Part shown: in pieces, positions 18,855 through 27,947 of the stretch
Layout of the letters: every line of letters starts with the position of its first letter
Numbering within the stretch: the first letter of the stretch is position 1
Source of the DNA: Desulfurococcales archaeon
GTDB lineage: Archaea; Thermoproteota; Thermoprotei_A; Sulfolobales; Ignicoccaceae
NCBI GenBank assembly: GCA_027081755.1
Contig: JALWJF010000062.1
Coordinates: forward strand, 1 to 40,166
Reading direction: 5' to 3'
DNA: 40,166 bases
Position numbers and translations under genes: made by a program
The notes under the pieces: generated by a model
Told to the model about the DNA's origin: nothing
The model's input: the letters and a program-made list of their open reading frames with translations, nothing else
Database searches by the model: none

Positions 18855-20126
18855 ATGTCTTCTGGTAAACCTCGTAGGGAATTCTTGAAGAGCCTCCTGG
18901 CTGGAGGGGCTGCTCTAACTGTGTTGAGCAACATAGACTGGGCCAAGGCTGCTGAAATGGCTGCCGAAGCAGTAAGAAAAGGGAAGATAAACATAGTTTG
19001 GTTTGAAGGACAGAGCTGTACCGGTGACACCACTTCCATAATCCAAGCCACCGATCCAGACCTAGTTCAGGTACTGCTAGGAGCTTCTCACTTAGCCGGA
19101 CCCGGAACTGTAGGACTAGCGTTCCACGACACAATAATGCCCGAGTGGGGAGAAGGGGCTATTGAGATATTACATCTAGCTGAAAGAGGTGCCTATGATC
19201 CTTACGTCCTAGTACTTGAAGGCTCCATACCTGACGAGAACCACGCACGAAAGCATTGTAATGATCCTAACCACTGCGGTTACTATTGCTTCGTTGGCGA
19301 AGAGAATGGTAGAGTGGTGACTTGTACCGAATGGGTCAGGAGACTTGCCAAGAGGGCTGTGGCCGTGCTCACATTTGGTGCATGTGCATCTTATGGAGGC
19401 ATACCTGCTAACAAGGTCCTCGAGCCCCCACCAGGATGGACTTATCCAAGCTGGAGCCTAGCTCCCACCGGAGCTATAGGCTTCTTTGACGATCCCATTA
19501 GAGGATACAAAGGTCTCATAAGCAGAACAGCCGATATGCCCGAGTTCACTCCGTACTTCAAGTACATCTATGAGGACTGCGATCCTATACTAAGCCCAGA
19601 TAGCGGCTGTAAGCCCGCAGTGGCAGTACCCGGCTGTCCAGCAAACGGAAACGGTATGCTTAGAGTACTAGTTCACATGGTACTAGCTGCTCTATATCCC
19701 AACTTAGTCCCACTGCCCAAGGCCAGCCAATGGCTAGACCAATATGCTAGACCGAAGTATATCTTTGGTCGCACCGTTCACGACCAGTGTCCTAGGGCTG
19801 GTTACTATGCTGCTGGTGCCTTCAGAGTAAACCCCGGAGATAACGATGCCAAGTGTCTCTTCGCCGTAGGCTGTAAGGGACCAGCGTCCAACTGTCCATG
19901 GAATAAATATGGCTGGGTAAACGGCGTGGGAGGTCCAACGAGGACTGGAGGTGTGTGTATAGGCTGTACTATGCCCGGCTTCAGTGATGCTTTCGAACCC
20001 TTCTACAAGCCTCTACCGGCACCAGCAACTCCAAGTGCTCCAGCAGCTTTAGCTACAACAGTAGGTGCCGCTGCTGTAGGTGCAATAGTTGGATATGCAA
20101 TGTCTAAAAAGGGTAAGAGTGAGTGA
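18855..20126 (+). CDS. hynS: [NiFe] hydrogenase small subunit with Tat signal and C-terminal membrane anchor
   Basis: Twin-arginine RREFLKSLLAGGAALTVLS; WFEGQSCTGDTTS, FGACASYGG, VPGCPANGNG, HDQCPRAGYYAAG, CLFAVGCKGPASNCPWN, GVCIGCTMPGFSDAFEPF; terminal hydrophobic helix. Confidence 0.95.
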   Translation: MSSGKPRREFLKSLLAGGAALTVLSNIDWAKAAEMAAEAVRKGKINIVWFEGQSCTGDTTSIIQATDPDLVQVLLGASHLAGPGTVGLAFHDTIMPEWGEGAIEILHLAERGAYDPYVLVLEGSIPDENHARKHCNDPNHCGYYCFVGEENGRVVTCTEWVRRLAKRAVAVLTFGACASYGGIPANKVLEPPPGWTYPSWSLAPTGAIGFFDDPIRGYKGLISRTADMPEFTPYFKYIYEDCDPILSPDSGCKPAVAVPGCPANGNGMLRVLVHMVLAALYPNLVPLPKASQWLDQYARPKYIFGRTVHDQCPRAGYYAAGAFRVNPGDNDAKCLFAVGCKGPASNCPWNKYGWVNGVGGPTRTGGVCIGCTMPGFSDAFEPFYKPLPAPATPSAPAALATTVGAAAVGAIVGYAMSKKGKSE

Positions 20127-20140
20127 AGGAGGGACGAGTC

Positions 20141-22159
20141 ATGAGTGGAAGGAGCGAAAAGAGGAATAATGTAAATACTAAGATAAATGATCCAAGGTTC
20201 AAGAATAAGAAAGATCCGAAATTAGTATTGCTAGCGCCCAACGTGAAAGGAATTAGAGGCAATGTTGCCGAAATATACATAGACCCTATTACCAGGATCG
20301 AAGGCCACTTAGGGCTGAGGGCAGAAGTTGACGTAACCACTAGAAGGACGAAGAATACTTGGGTCTTCGCGACGATGTTCAGAGGATTCGAAGTGTTCAT
20401 GAGGGGTAGGCCTCCAGAGGACGCAATATCTCTGGCCTCTAGGGTCTGTGGAGTATGTGGAGCAAGTCACGCCAGCGCTGCAACTATGGCAGATGACATG
20501 GCATTAGGTGCAGTACCAACACCACTAGGAGTCGCCCTAAGAAACATGGCCTTTGCAATGACTGACTTGATATACGACCACTCAATAATTCTGAACTTGT
20601 TGGGAGGTCCAGACTACAGCGAAATAGTCGTAAGCAAGTTGACTCCCCATTGTTGGGAAGCTGCTAAGACCACCCCAGCGGAATACTCAGCTATTCACGG
20701 TTACCGCTACATAGCGGACATAATGAAGGACTTGAACCCAATAGTGGGCAAGATATGGCAACTAGCAGTTAAATATCAAAGGATAGCTAGGGAAGCTGGA
20801 GTACTTCTATACGGAAGGCACTCCCACCCAAGTACCTTGGTACCCGGAGGAATAGGTACTGACTTATCAACCGGTAACTACCTACTGGAGGAATACATAT
20901 TCCGCCTAACCCGACTAACGGCTTGGGTTAAGTTCGTAGTAGCAATATGGATGGACTTAGCTGACTTCTACGTCAAGAACTGTGACTATGCTAAGAATGG
21001 CTATACTTACACAAAGCCCGTATTCTACAGCTCTGGAGCTTTCGACGACCCAGAGACATACAGCCAACTAGGAGATGATTACAAGACAATATATGAGAAC
21101 ATAGACAAAGCTGCAAAGAGGAGGGCTACGCCACCGGGCCTCTATATAGGCGGTGAACTGGTTACCGAAAATATCACCGAACATCAGAGGAATGTAGTAG
21201 AGCTAGTTGACAGCGCCTTCTATGACGAGTGGAAAGGCAAGACAACGCTATTCACCAAGACGGATCCGGCCGGTAACCCGTTGGTAGGAGGCAACGAAGA
21301 GCTCATTTGGTACCACCCATGGAACAAGACCACCATACCAAAACCAAGCGACATCAAGTGGAGCGGTAAGTATAGCTGGGCTGCAACAGTTAGGATCTAC
21401 TATAATGGTAAATTATATCCATATGAAGTAGGACCAATGGCGAAGGTATGGGTAACGGCCCATAGCAACCTAAAGGGCTGGGTCGAGGAAGAAGGTGGTG
21501 CCGTAAAGCACGGTGGAGGCAAAATAGAAGTAACGTTACCACTGTCCAGAGACGTAACCGACTTGCCCAAGGGCACTTGGGAAGAGGTCAAGTTCACCTA
21601 CAAAGCACCGGAAATAAGCTCTACCATAGAAAGGGTTAGGGCAAGAGCCTTTGATATGGCACTTGACATAATAGATGCTTGGGCTAGTGCCCTAAAGGCC
21701 GTATATTACATAAATACTAAGGGAATGACTAAGGCATCGAGACCTTGGAAAGAACCGGCCTTTGCGCTAGGTTTCGGTCAGCTAGAGGTACCAAGAGGAA
21801 ACGTAGAGCACTGGATAGTTGTCAAAAACGCGCGCATAGCCAATTACCAGATCCACGCACCCACGACTCAGAACGTAGGTCCGAGAGCTCCTAAGGGCGA
21901 ACTAAGGAAGTACATACCGAACGACCCATGGGTAACCAAGAGCCCAGAAGGTATACCGCTGAGTCCCTTCGAAGCTGCAGCACTGAACACAGTAGTAACT
22001 GAAGAGGTCAAACCGGAGGAGTGGACAGGCTTAGACTTCGTGAGAGCTATAAGGAGCTTCGACCCATGTATATCATGTGCTGCACACATAGAATTCATCA
22101 AGGATAAGAAGGTACTAAAGAGCGTAAAGAAGTTCCTCACCAATGCATGCAGCCTGTAA
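20141..22159 (+). CDS. hynL: [NiFe] hydrogenase large subunit
   Basis: IDPITRIEGHLGLRAEV, L1 SRVCGVCGASHASAA, L2 DPCISCAAH followed by a 23-aa tail; ATG 20141 preceded by GGAGGG (track start 20123 is GTG). Confidence 0.95.
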   Translation: MSGRSEKRNNVNTKINDPRFKNKKDPKLVLLAPNVKGIRGNVAEIYIDPITRIEGHLGLRAEVDVTTRRTKNTWVFATMFRGFEVFMRGRPPEDAISLASRVCGVCGASHASAATMADDMALGAVPTPLGVALRNMAFAMTDLIYDHSIILNLLGGPDYSEIVVSKLTPHCWEAAKTTPAEYSAIHGYRYIADIMKDLNPIVGKIWQLAVKYQRIAREAGVLLYGRHSHPSTLVPGGIGTDLSTGNYLLEEYIFRLTRLTAWVKFVVAIWMDLADFYVKNCDYAKNGYTYTKPVFYSSGAFDDPETYSQLGDDYKTIYENIDKAAKRRATPPGLYIGGELVTENITEHQRNVVELVDSAFYDEWKGKTTLFTKTDPAGNPLVGGNEELIWYHPWNKTTIPKPSDIKWSGKYSWAATVRIYYNGKLYPYEVGPMAKVWVTAHSNLKGWVEEEGGAVKHGGGKIEVTLPLSRDVTDLPKGTWEEVKFTYKAPEISSTIERVRARAFDMALDIIDAWASALKAVYYINTKGMTKASRPWKEPAFALGFGQLEVPRGNVEHWIVVKNARIANYQIHAPTTQNVGPRAPKGELRKYIPNDPWVTKSPEGIPLSPFEAAALNTVVTEEVKPEEWTGLDFVRAIRSFDPCISCAAHIEFIKDKKVLKSVKKFLTNACSL

Positions 22160-22169
22160 TCCATATTTT

Positions 22170-22204
22170 CTTGACTGATTGGTTAAGTAGCCTTTTTAGT
22201 CAAG
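22170..22204 (+). other. Inverted repeat (7-bp stem, 21-nt loop) between hynL and the isp1-like gene
   Basis: CTTGACT (22170-22176) and AGTCAAG (22198-22204); loop contains CCTTTTT. Confidence 0.6.
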
Positions 22205-22228
22205 TTTCCCTTTATGGGGGTGAGAACC

Positions 22229-23062
22229 ATGAATGTAGGTGGATGGGGATCACCAAACGATATTTTCAACTTTGCCGTATACTACTTACTAGTACCATCG
22301 ATATTCATATTCAGCGCTGGAGCTACATATAGGATAGTAAAACTGCTCGTAAACACCAAGTGGTCCAAGGTCCAGAAGGGACACAATGGATGGGGCGAGA
22401 TAATAAAAGGTCTAATAATGACCTTCTTGAGACCGATAATATTTAGCGCTAAAGTGAAGCCAGACGACTTCATAGCCGGAATACTGCTGCTTCACTTGGT
22501 CGGCGTAATTCCAGTCCTCTTCCTACTAGGTCAACACATATCTTGGTGGAGCTACTATTTCCCAGCATACAAGGCACTATGGATATTCAGTGTACCGGAA
22601 AGCATCAGTACAAGCGTGCTGACTGTGACCTCCAAAGTAATTCCAAGTAGTAGCATGTCATTTACATTCGTTAACACAATATGGGGACCCTTGGTAGTAA
22701 TACTTAACGGTGACCTCATGAGCTTATTCATACTGATCGCCATAGGCTACAAGTGCGCAGTAAGGCTAACCGAGACAGTAATGAAACACAATATAAGCCC
22801 AGCTAGGTACGGCGACTACATAGCCTACCTACTGCTCTTCCTAATAGTGTTCTTTGGCTACGCCGCTGCTAGGCACTGGCCATCCGAGAATACTGCAGTT
22901 TACAGAAACGTACTAGGACTCCACGTACTCTTTGCAGAGCTTCTGTTCATGTACATACCGTTCAGCAAGTATTGGCACTTCGTATTCGGTTATTGGTACG
23001 GCAAACTCCATGAATGGTACGATAATGATATTAAGAGAGGAGAGATGGAAGTTGAGTTGTAA
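22229..23062 (+). CDS. Hydrogenase-associated membrane protein, Isp1/NarI-like
   Basis: 278-aa polytopic protein between hydrogenase large subunit and HdrD-like gene; ATG 22229 preceded by GGGGGTGA. Confidence 0.8.
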   Translation: MNVGGWGSPNDIFNFAVYYLLVPSIFIFSAGATYRIVKLLVNTKWSKVQKGHNGWGEIIKGLIMTFLRPIIFSAKVKPDDFIAGILLLHLVGVIPVLFLLGQHISWWSYYFPAYKALWIFSVPESISTSVLTVTSKVIPSSSMSFTFVNTIWGPLVVILNGDLMSLFILIAIGYKCAVRLTETVMKHNISPARYGDYIAYLLLFLIVFFGYAAARHWPSENTAVYRNVLGLHVLFAELLFMYIPFSKYWHFVFGYWYGKLHEWYDNDIKRGEMEVEL

Positions 23063-23077
23063 AGGGGGTGATGAGTC

Positions 23078-24508
23078 ATGAGCGCTATGGGTGGAGATAT
23101 GGATATGAGTAAAATGATGGAAATGCTAGCAAGCCAGAGGACTGACATAAAGACCGCCATAAAGAAGATGTTAAGTAAGATAGACGCAGTAACTATACAC
23201 TACATAGAAGACTGCCTAAACTGTGGAATATGTGCACCATCTTGTCCGTTCTATAAAGCTGGTCCAGAGTACACCCCAGTTAACAAGGCAGAACAAGTAA
23301 GAAAGATCTATAGGAAGGAAATGACTATAATAGGTAAACTATTGGGAGGTCTAGCAAATGCGTGGGAGCCTAAGGACGATGCTGACATGAAGAAGCTCAT
23401 GGACTTGGCTTACGCTTGTACCAACTGTGGTCATTGTTACTACACCTGTACTGTGGGAATTCATAGCGGTACTATGGTCGGACTTCTGAAGTCAATGCTT
23501 ACAGCTGCCGGCTATGTACCAACGATACTCAACTTGTTCGAAGCAGTAGAAGTGAACAACATGCACATGAAGATACCAGGCTTGGCGAAGCTATGGAATG
23601 ATGCAATAACTGAGGCACAAAACAAATACGGAGCTATAGAGTTCGAAAAGAAAGGCGCAGACATATTCTTCATGGGCTGGTTGACTGATGCATTTATGAT
23701 GAGGGAAGGATTCATAGCTACTATAGGCATATTGAACAAGTTGAAAGAACTCGGAATAAGTTGGACAACGTGGAAAGAGCCCTTAGCAGTGAGGGCTCCA
23801 ATATCGGTAGTCATAGGCAGAGGCGAGAACGCTGCCCAAGTCGTTAGCAGGATAGCCAAATACGTAGACGAACTAAGACCAAAATACGTAGTATTGATGG
23901 ACGGAGGATACCCGTATCCCGTATTCCGCTTCAACATGTATAACACAATCGTCAAAGCACTAGGTAAGAAGCCCGAGTGGAAAATTATACACATCACCGA
24001 ACTGTTAGCAGAACTCCTCAGAGCTGGTAAGATAAAGTTCAAGAAGAGTAACGACCCCATAACTTGGCACGATCCATGTCAGCTAGGGAGGCATTCAAGA
24101 GTCTTCGAACCTCCGAGAGTTGTACTAAAGGCAGCCAGCGTCGGCTATAGAGACTTACCGCATAACCGCGAAATGAACTACTGCTGTGGAGGCGGTGGTG
24201 GTATAGGCTGTATGCTGAGAGAGGTAAGACTGATGATGGGACAAATAATAGGACAAGAAATAAGGATATCGCCAGAAGAGGAGGAATTCGAAAGGAGAGT
24301 TGAAGAGAAGCATAAAATAGCAGTGAGAAGGAAGATGGAAGACATAGCAAAGGTTCAACCAAAACTAATAGCAACCGCTTGTCCAGCTTGCGTAGAAACG
24401 ATTAACAGAGGCATAAGGTGGTTTGGCGAAGAACTGGGCATTGCAGATGCCAAAGCTATACACATATCTGAATATGTCGTTGACAAACTAGAAATAACTA
24501 AACACTAA
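23078..24508 (+). CDS. HdrD/Isp2-like Fe-S protein with CCG domains
   Basis: CLNCGICAPSCP and CTNCGHCYYTC 4Fe-4S motifs; CCG domain DPCQLGRHSR..NYCCGGGGGIG and TACPACVETI; GGGGTGATGAG before the start. Confidence 0.9.
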   Translation: MSAMGGDMDMSKMMEMLASQRTDIKTAIKKMLSKIDAVTIHYIEDCLNCGICAPSCPFYKAGPEYTPVNKAEQVRKIYRKEMTIIGKLLGGLANAWEPKDDADMKKLMDLAYACTNCGHCYYTCTVGIHSGTMVGLLKSMLTAAGYVPTILNLFEAVEVNNMHMKIPGLAKLWNDAITEAQNKYGAIEFEKKGADIFFMGWLTDAFMMREGFIATIGILNKLKELGISWTTWKEPLAVRAPISVVIGRGENAAQVVSRIAKYVDELRPKYVVLMDGGYPYPVFRFNMYNTIVKALGKKPEWKIIHITELLAELLRAGKIKFKKSNDPITWHDPCQLGRHSRVFEPPRVVLKAASVGYRDLPHNREMNYCCGGGGGIGCMLREVRLMMGQIIGQEIRISPEEEEFERRVEEKHKIAVRRKMEDIAKVQPKLIATACPACVETINRGIRWFGEELGIADAKAIHISEYVVDKLEITKH

Positions 24509-25031
24509 ATCTGTGGTATATTTTTAGCTTACACATGTTACAAAACCTCGCCTCTTTGAAGTCCACATCGTATATCGAGTTAGAAAAACTCATGACACAT
24601 TTCGGATTTAGACAATGCTCTAAACCCAGCAAGTGGCCCACTTCATGGAGAACTTCTTTTTCTACTCGTTGCATGAACCTCTCCTCGTCTGGGCTCCAGC
24701 CATAATATTCGTTCCTAAGCCTCTTCAAAAAGACACCCGCTATACCCAAGTTAGGCATAGCCAATCCAAAGACAAAATTCAAATTGTCTTCATATGCATC
24801 CACATCAGCAAGGTACACTGTTATTACATCGCCGACCCTCCCGAGCAATCTTAGAAGTTTTGAGGCAACATATTGCCTCCTTTCCCAGTCGTAGGCATCT
24901 AATACTGGCTCTAAGCTTTTGTAGTCTATGTATACGTTCACAAAGTCGAGTTCCCTTTTCAAGGCTCTCTTAGCCCTTTCCAAAGCTTGGCTGGGGACGT
25001 CACCTACCCTTCTTAATAACAGTTCCAACAT
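24498..25031 (-). CDS. amzA: Archaemetzincin
   Basis: HEVGHLLGLEHCLNPKCVMSFSNSIYDVDFKEARFCNMC: extended HExxHxxGxxH plus four-Cys archaemetzincin signature. Confidence 0.96.
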   Translation of the reverse strand: MLELLLRRVGDVPSQALERAKRALKRELDFVNVYIDYKSLEPVLDAYDWERRQYVASKLLRLLGRVGDVITVYLADVDAYEDNLNFVFGLAMPNLGIAGVFLKRLRNEYYGWSPDEERFMQRVEKEVLHEVGHLLGLEHCLNPKCVMSFSNSIYDVDFKEARFCNMCKLKIYHRFSV

Positions 25032-25070
25032 TTACTCCCCGCCAGTACCTTCTTTTGGTGGTCAAAGTAT

Positions 25071-25883
25071 ATGATCGGTGAACCGTTAGCGTTTGGCGGC
25101 TTCAAGAAAAAGGATAGCAAGTACAAAGTACTAGGTTTCCCCCTAGAGGTAACAACAACCTTTAGGGAAGGTACCAAGTGGGCACCTTACGAGATCAGAA
25201 AGGCTTCAACGTATATCGAGTTTCGTTCGTCTCTTACAGATTTGGACGTGGACGAAATAGGCTTTGACGACTTAGGCGATTGTGTAACTGTTTCCGGAGA
25301 CTTAAGAAAGAGTTTGGAAATATTGGAGAACGTGATAAGAAGCATTGAAGGTATACCGATAATTCTAGGGGGTGAACACAGCTTAAGCTACGCTGCTGTC
25401 AAAGCACTAAAACCAGACTGCTTACTTGTACTAGACGCTCACATGGATTTGAGAGATGAATGCTTAGGTCAGAAATGGTCACATGCAACGTGGCTTAGAA
25501 GGTTAACGGAAGAAGTCGAAACAAGAGTGATGATAATAGGAGCAAGAGCATATGTGAGAGAGGAAGTGGAATATGCGAAAGAAAAAAAGATAAAGATTAT
25601 TACACAACCTTCCTTAGTACCGGAGAGCGTTTCAGAATGTAGTAGTGTGTACTTGAGCTTGGATATGGACTTTTTCGACCCCACCTTCGCTCCGGGCGTC
25701 TCTAACCCGGAGCCGGGAGGCTATTCTTTCAATGATTATTTGGTTGTCCTACAATCACTATATAGGACGGAGCTTGTAGGAATGGACGTAGTCGAACTCT
25801 CGCCACCTTACGATCACTCTGGCACTACAGCAGTTCTTGCCGCTAGAGCGATCATCGAAGCTGTTGCTGCTAACGAACTTTAG
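25071..25883 (+). CDS. speB: Agmatinase/arginase family (ureohydrolase)
   Basis: [49 protein letters not shown]. Confidence 0.9.
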   Translation: MIGEPLAFGGFKKKDSKYKVLGFPLEVTTTFREGTKWAPYEIRKASTYIEFRSSLTDLDVDEIGFDDLGDCVTVSGDLRKSLEILENVIRSIEGIPIILGGEHSLSYAAVKALKPDCLLVLDAHMDLRDECLGQKWSHATWLRRLTEEVETRVMIIGARAYVREEVEYAKEKKIKIITQPSLVPESVSECSSVYLSLDMDFFDPTFAPGVSNPEPGGYSFNDYLVVLQSLYRTELVGMDVVELSPPYDHSGTTAVLAARAIIEAVAANEL

Positions 25884-26845
25884 TCCCTCTCACCTATGCT
25901 GTTGAGTACTTTCATTATCTCCTTATAGCGGTTCCTTACGGTGACCTCTGTCACACCAGCAACTTGTGCTATTTCTTTCTGTGTTCTTCTTTCACCCTTC
26001 CTCATAACGGCTATGTATATTACTGCGGCAGCTATCCCTGCCGGGTCCTTACCGGCGGTTATTGGATTACCCTTTATCTTCTTCATAATTTTCATGGCTT
26101 CTTCAATGATATCCCCTCTTAGGCGTAAGGCTTGGCCTATTCTCGGTATGTAGTAGCTTGGATCGGCTATAGGAACCTTCAGATCTAATTCCTTTATGAG
26201 AAGTCTGTAACAGCGGGCTATTTCCTTCTTTTCTATATTCTCTCCGAGCTTCTCTTTTATTTCCTTCGATATCTCGTCCAGAGTTTTAGGTTGTTTGTGT
26301 ATTCTAGAGGCGATGTATATCACCGCAGCGACGACAGAGTTTATGCTTCTACCTCTAACCAGTCCTTTCTCTACAGCTTTACGGTATATTACGGCTGCCT
26401 CATCCTTTATAGGTTTCGGCAGATTCAGTGCAGCCGCCATCTTCTCTAGCTCGTTCATAGCTATGCTCAGATTTCTCTCCATTCCAGTCTGAATCCTAGA
26501 CCTCATCTGCCACTTTCTCAACTTCTGTACTTCAAACCTCCTTCTGGGACTGAGCCTCTTGCCCAGAGCGTCTCTATCCCTATGATCTATTACTGTGGTC
26601 AAGCCTTGATCGTGGAGGGTTGGAGATAAGGGTGCTCCTGTCCTTCCTCTCCTCTCCCTTTCCTCTGGAGTAAAGGCTCTCCACTCCGGACCTTGGTCAA
26701 TATACCTTTCCATTACTACGGCTCCACATCTCCTGCAGACGTAGTTGCCCGTCTCCTCGTCGAATATTATATCAGTGCTCCCACAAACGGGGCACTTGAG
26801 CTGTTCACCACCGGGCCCTCTCGCTTCGGGCACCTTCGCCCACAC
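25880..26845 (-). CDS. tfb: Transcription initiation factor B (TFB)
   Basis: Zn ribbon [25 protein letters not shown]-finger [35 protein letters not shown], two cyclin repeats, C-terminal HTH. Confidence 0.98.
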   Translation of the reverse strand: MWAKVPEARGPGGEQLKCPVCGSTDIIFDEETGNYVCRRCGAVVMERYIDQGPEWRAFTPEERERRGRTGAPLSPTLHDQGLTTVIDHRDRDALGKRLSPRRRFEVQKLRKWQMRSRIQTGMERNLSIAMNELEKMAAALNLPKPIKDEAAVIYRKAVEKGLVRGRSINSVVAAVIYIASRIHKQPKTLDEISKEIKEKLGENIEKKEIARCYRLLIKELDLKVPIADPSYYIPRIGQALRLRGDIIEEAMKIMKKIKGNPITAGKDPAGIAAAVIYIAVMRKGERRTQKEIAQVAGVTEVTVRNRYKEIMKVLNSIGERD

Positions 26846-26881
26846 CCCTTTTTTGCCTTTTCGTAAACAGGTATGGTTCGG

Positions 26882-26898
26882 GGTTTATAAGTTTAAGT
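26882..26898 (-). promoter_or_regulatory. TATA/BRE-like promoter for tfb
   Basis: Minus-strand CACTTAAACTTATAAACC upstream of the tfb start. Confidence 0.5.
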
Positions 26899-26924
26899 GC
26901 GAAGATAGGAGCCCGGCAAGGCTG

Positions 26925-27090
26925 TGGTGGGCCCGGGGGGATTTGAACCCCCGACCTACGGGTCTCTCCCCTTCTCACGGCTTTGCCTCGAAGCTCCAAA
27001 CGCCGATCATCGCCTTACGGCTCTTCCAGACCCGTAGAATCCGGCAAGCCGTCTGGAGCCCGCCGCTCTGCCTGGCTGAGCTACGGGCCC
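26925..27090 (-). tRNA. tRNA-Trp(CCA) with 89-nt intron (exons 27053-27090 and 26928-26963) and encoded 3' CCA (26925-26927)
   Basis: Reverse complement GGGCCCGTAGCTCAGCCAGGCAGAGCGGCGGGCTCCAG[intron]ACCCGTAGGTCGGGGGTTCAAATCCCCCCGGGCCCACCA; intron after G37; outer helix GCGGG/CCCGT, central CTCC/GGAG helix and 3-nt AGA bulges on both sides. Confidence 0.92.
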
Positions 27091-27134
27091 ACCAGATCTC
27101 ATCCGTGTTACGGACTACGGAGGGGTTATTTAGT

Positions 27135-27947
27135 TTAACAGCAAGCTCTCCTAACAATCAAACTGGCTATCCTCTCAGCCTCTTCGATACCATACTCTTC
27201 CAAATTTTTCTTCAAAACTTCTCTACCATAGCTTAGCCCTTTACACAGCGCTTTCCTCAAGCCTTTGGCCGGTAACCAGAGCAGCGCATCCAAATGAAGA
27301 GTCTTAATACCCACTTCGTGGGCTACTTGACTCCATAACCTTATCGCCTCATCTCTTCTCTTACTCATTATCTCCTCCACGTTTGCATCAATTAAGCCAG
27401 AAGAACACGTGAGAGTTGCTATCCTAGAGTCTATAGGAAGCTCTACGTCCCCCTCAACGTTCACTCCCAAGGATTTGAACAAATAGTAGGCCATCTTTAA
27501 TGCGAAGACCAATGTCTTCTCTGTCCCCTTAGCCTTTAAGGCTCTTTTAAGCCTCTCCCTTATCAAATCCAAGTTTGAATAGCGCATATCTGCTAACTCG
27601 ATTAGAGTTTTCCTCACCTTTTCTATTCTCTTTAACTTTTGCTCTTTCATTACCTTATTGTATTTTGATAGTTTAATAAACTGTATCAAGCTATCTACCG
27701 AGGGTTCATACTTCAAGAAATACTTACCGAACTCTTCCCAGTATTGTTCACCCGTGCCACTGAGCCTATAGCTCACCAAAGCATTGCCTACTACTACCGG
27801 TAACGCCTTTATGCCATGTTTTCGTGCCACCTTAGATACCCACAAGTATTGAGGATCCTTCTCCTCCATGTGATCAATATACTTAGATAAAATTGATAGA
27901 GCTTCCTTTATCTCCTCACGCCCCAAATTTCTTTGCCCTGTTGGCAT
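27135..27947 (-). CDS. Archaeal 8-oxoguanine DNA glycosylase (AGOG family)
   Basis: LPIDSRIATLTCSSGLID, WSQVAHEVGIKTLHLDALLWLPAKGLRK; size and motifs match AGOG. Confidence 0.88.
   Translation of the reverse strand: MPTGQRNLGREEIKEALSILSKYIDHMEEKDPQYLWVSKVARKHGIKALPVVVGNALVSYRLSGTGEQYWEEFGKYFLKYEPSVDSLIQFIKLSKYNKVMKEQKLKRIEKVRKTLIELADMRYSNLDLIRERLKRALKAKGTEKTLVFALKMAYYLFKSLGVNVEGDVELPIDSRIATLTCSSGLIDANVEEIMSKRRDEAIRLWSQVAHEVGIKTLHLDALLWLPAKGLRKALCKGLSYGREVLKKNLEEYGIEEAERIASLIVRRACC

Noticed and set aside
23066-23080. TGATGA before the HdrD-like gene as an sRNA C box
   Set aside because: Better explained as part of the GGGGTGATG ribosome-binding site; no D box follows.
23512-24374. Minus-strand ORFs opposite the HdrD-like gene
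   Set aside because: Antisense to a gene with intact Fe-S motifs; no domain signature.
26745-27236. Plus-strand ORF of 163 aa across tRNA-Trp
   Set aside because: Runs through tfb 5' end, the tRNA and the AGOG 3' end; an artefact of structured RNA sequence.
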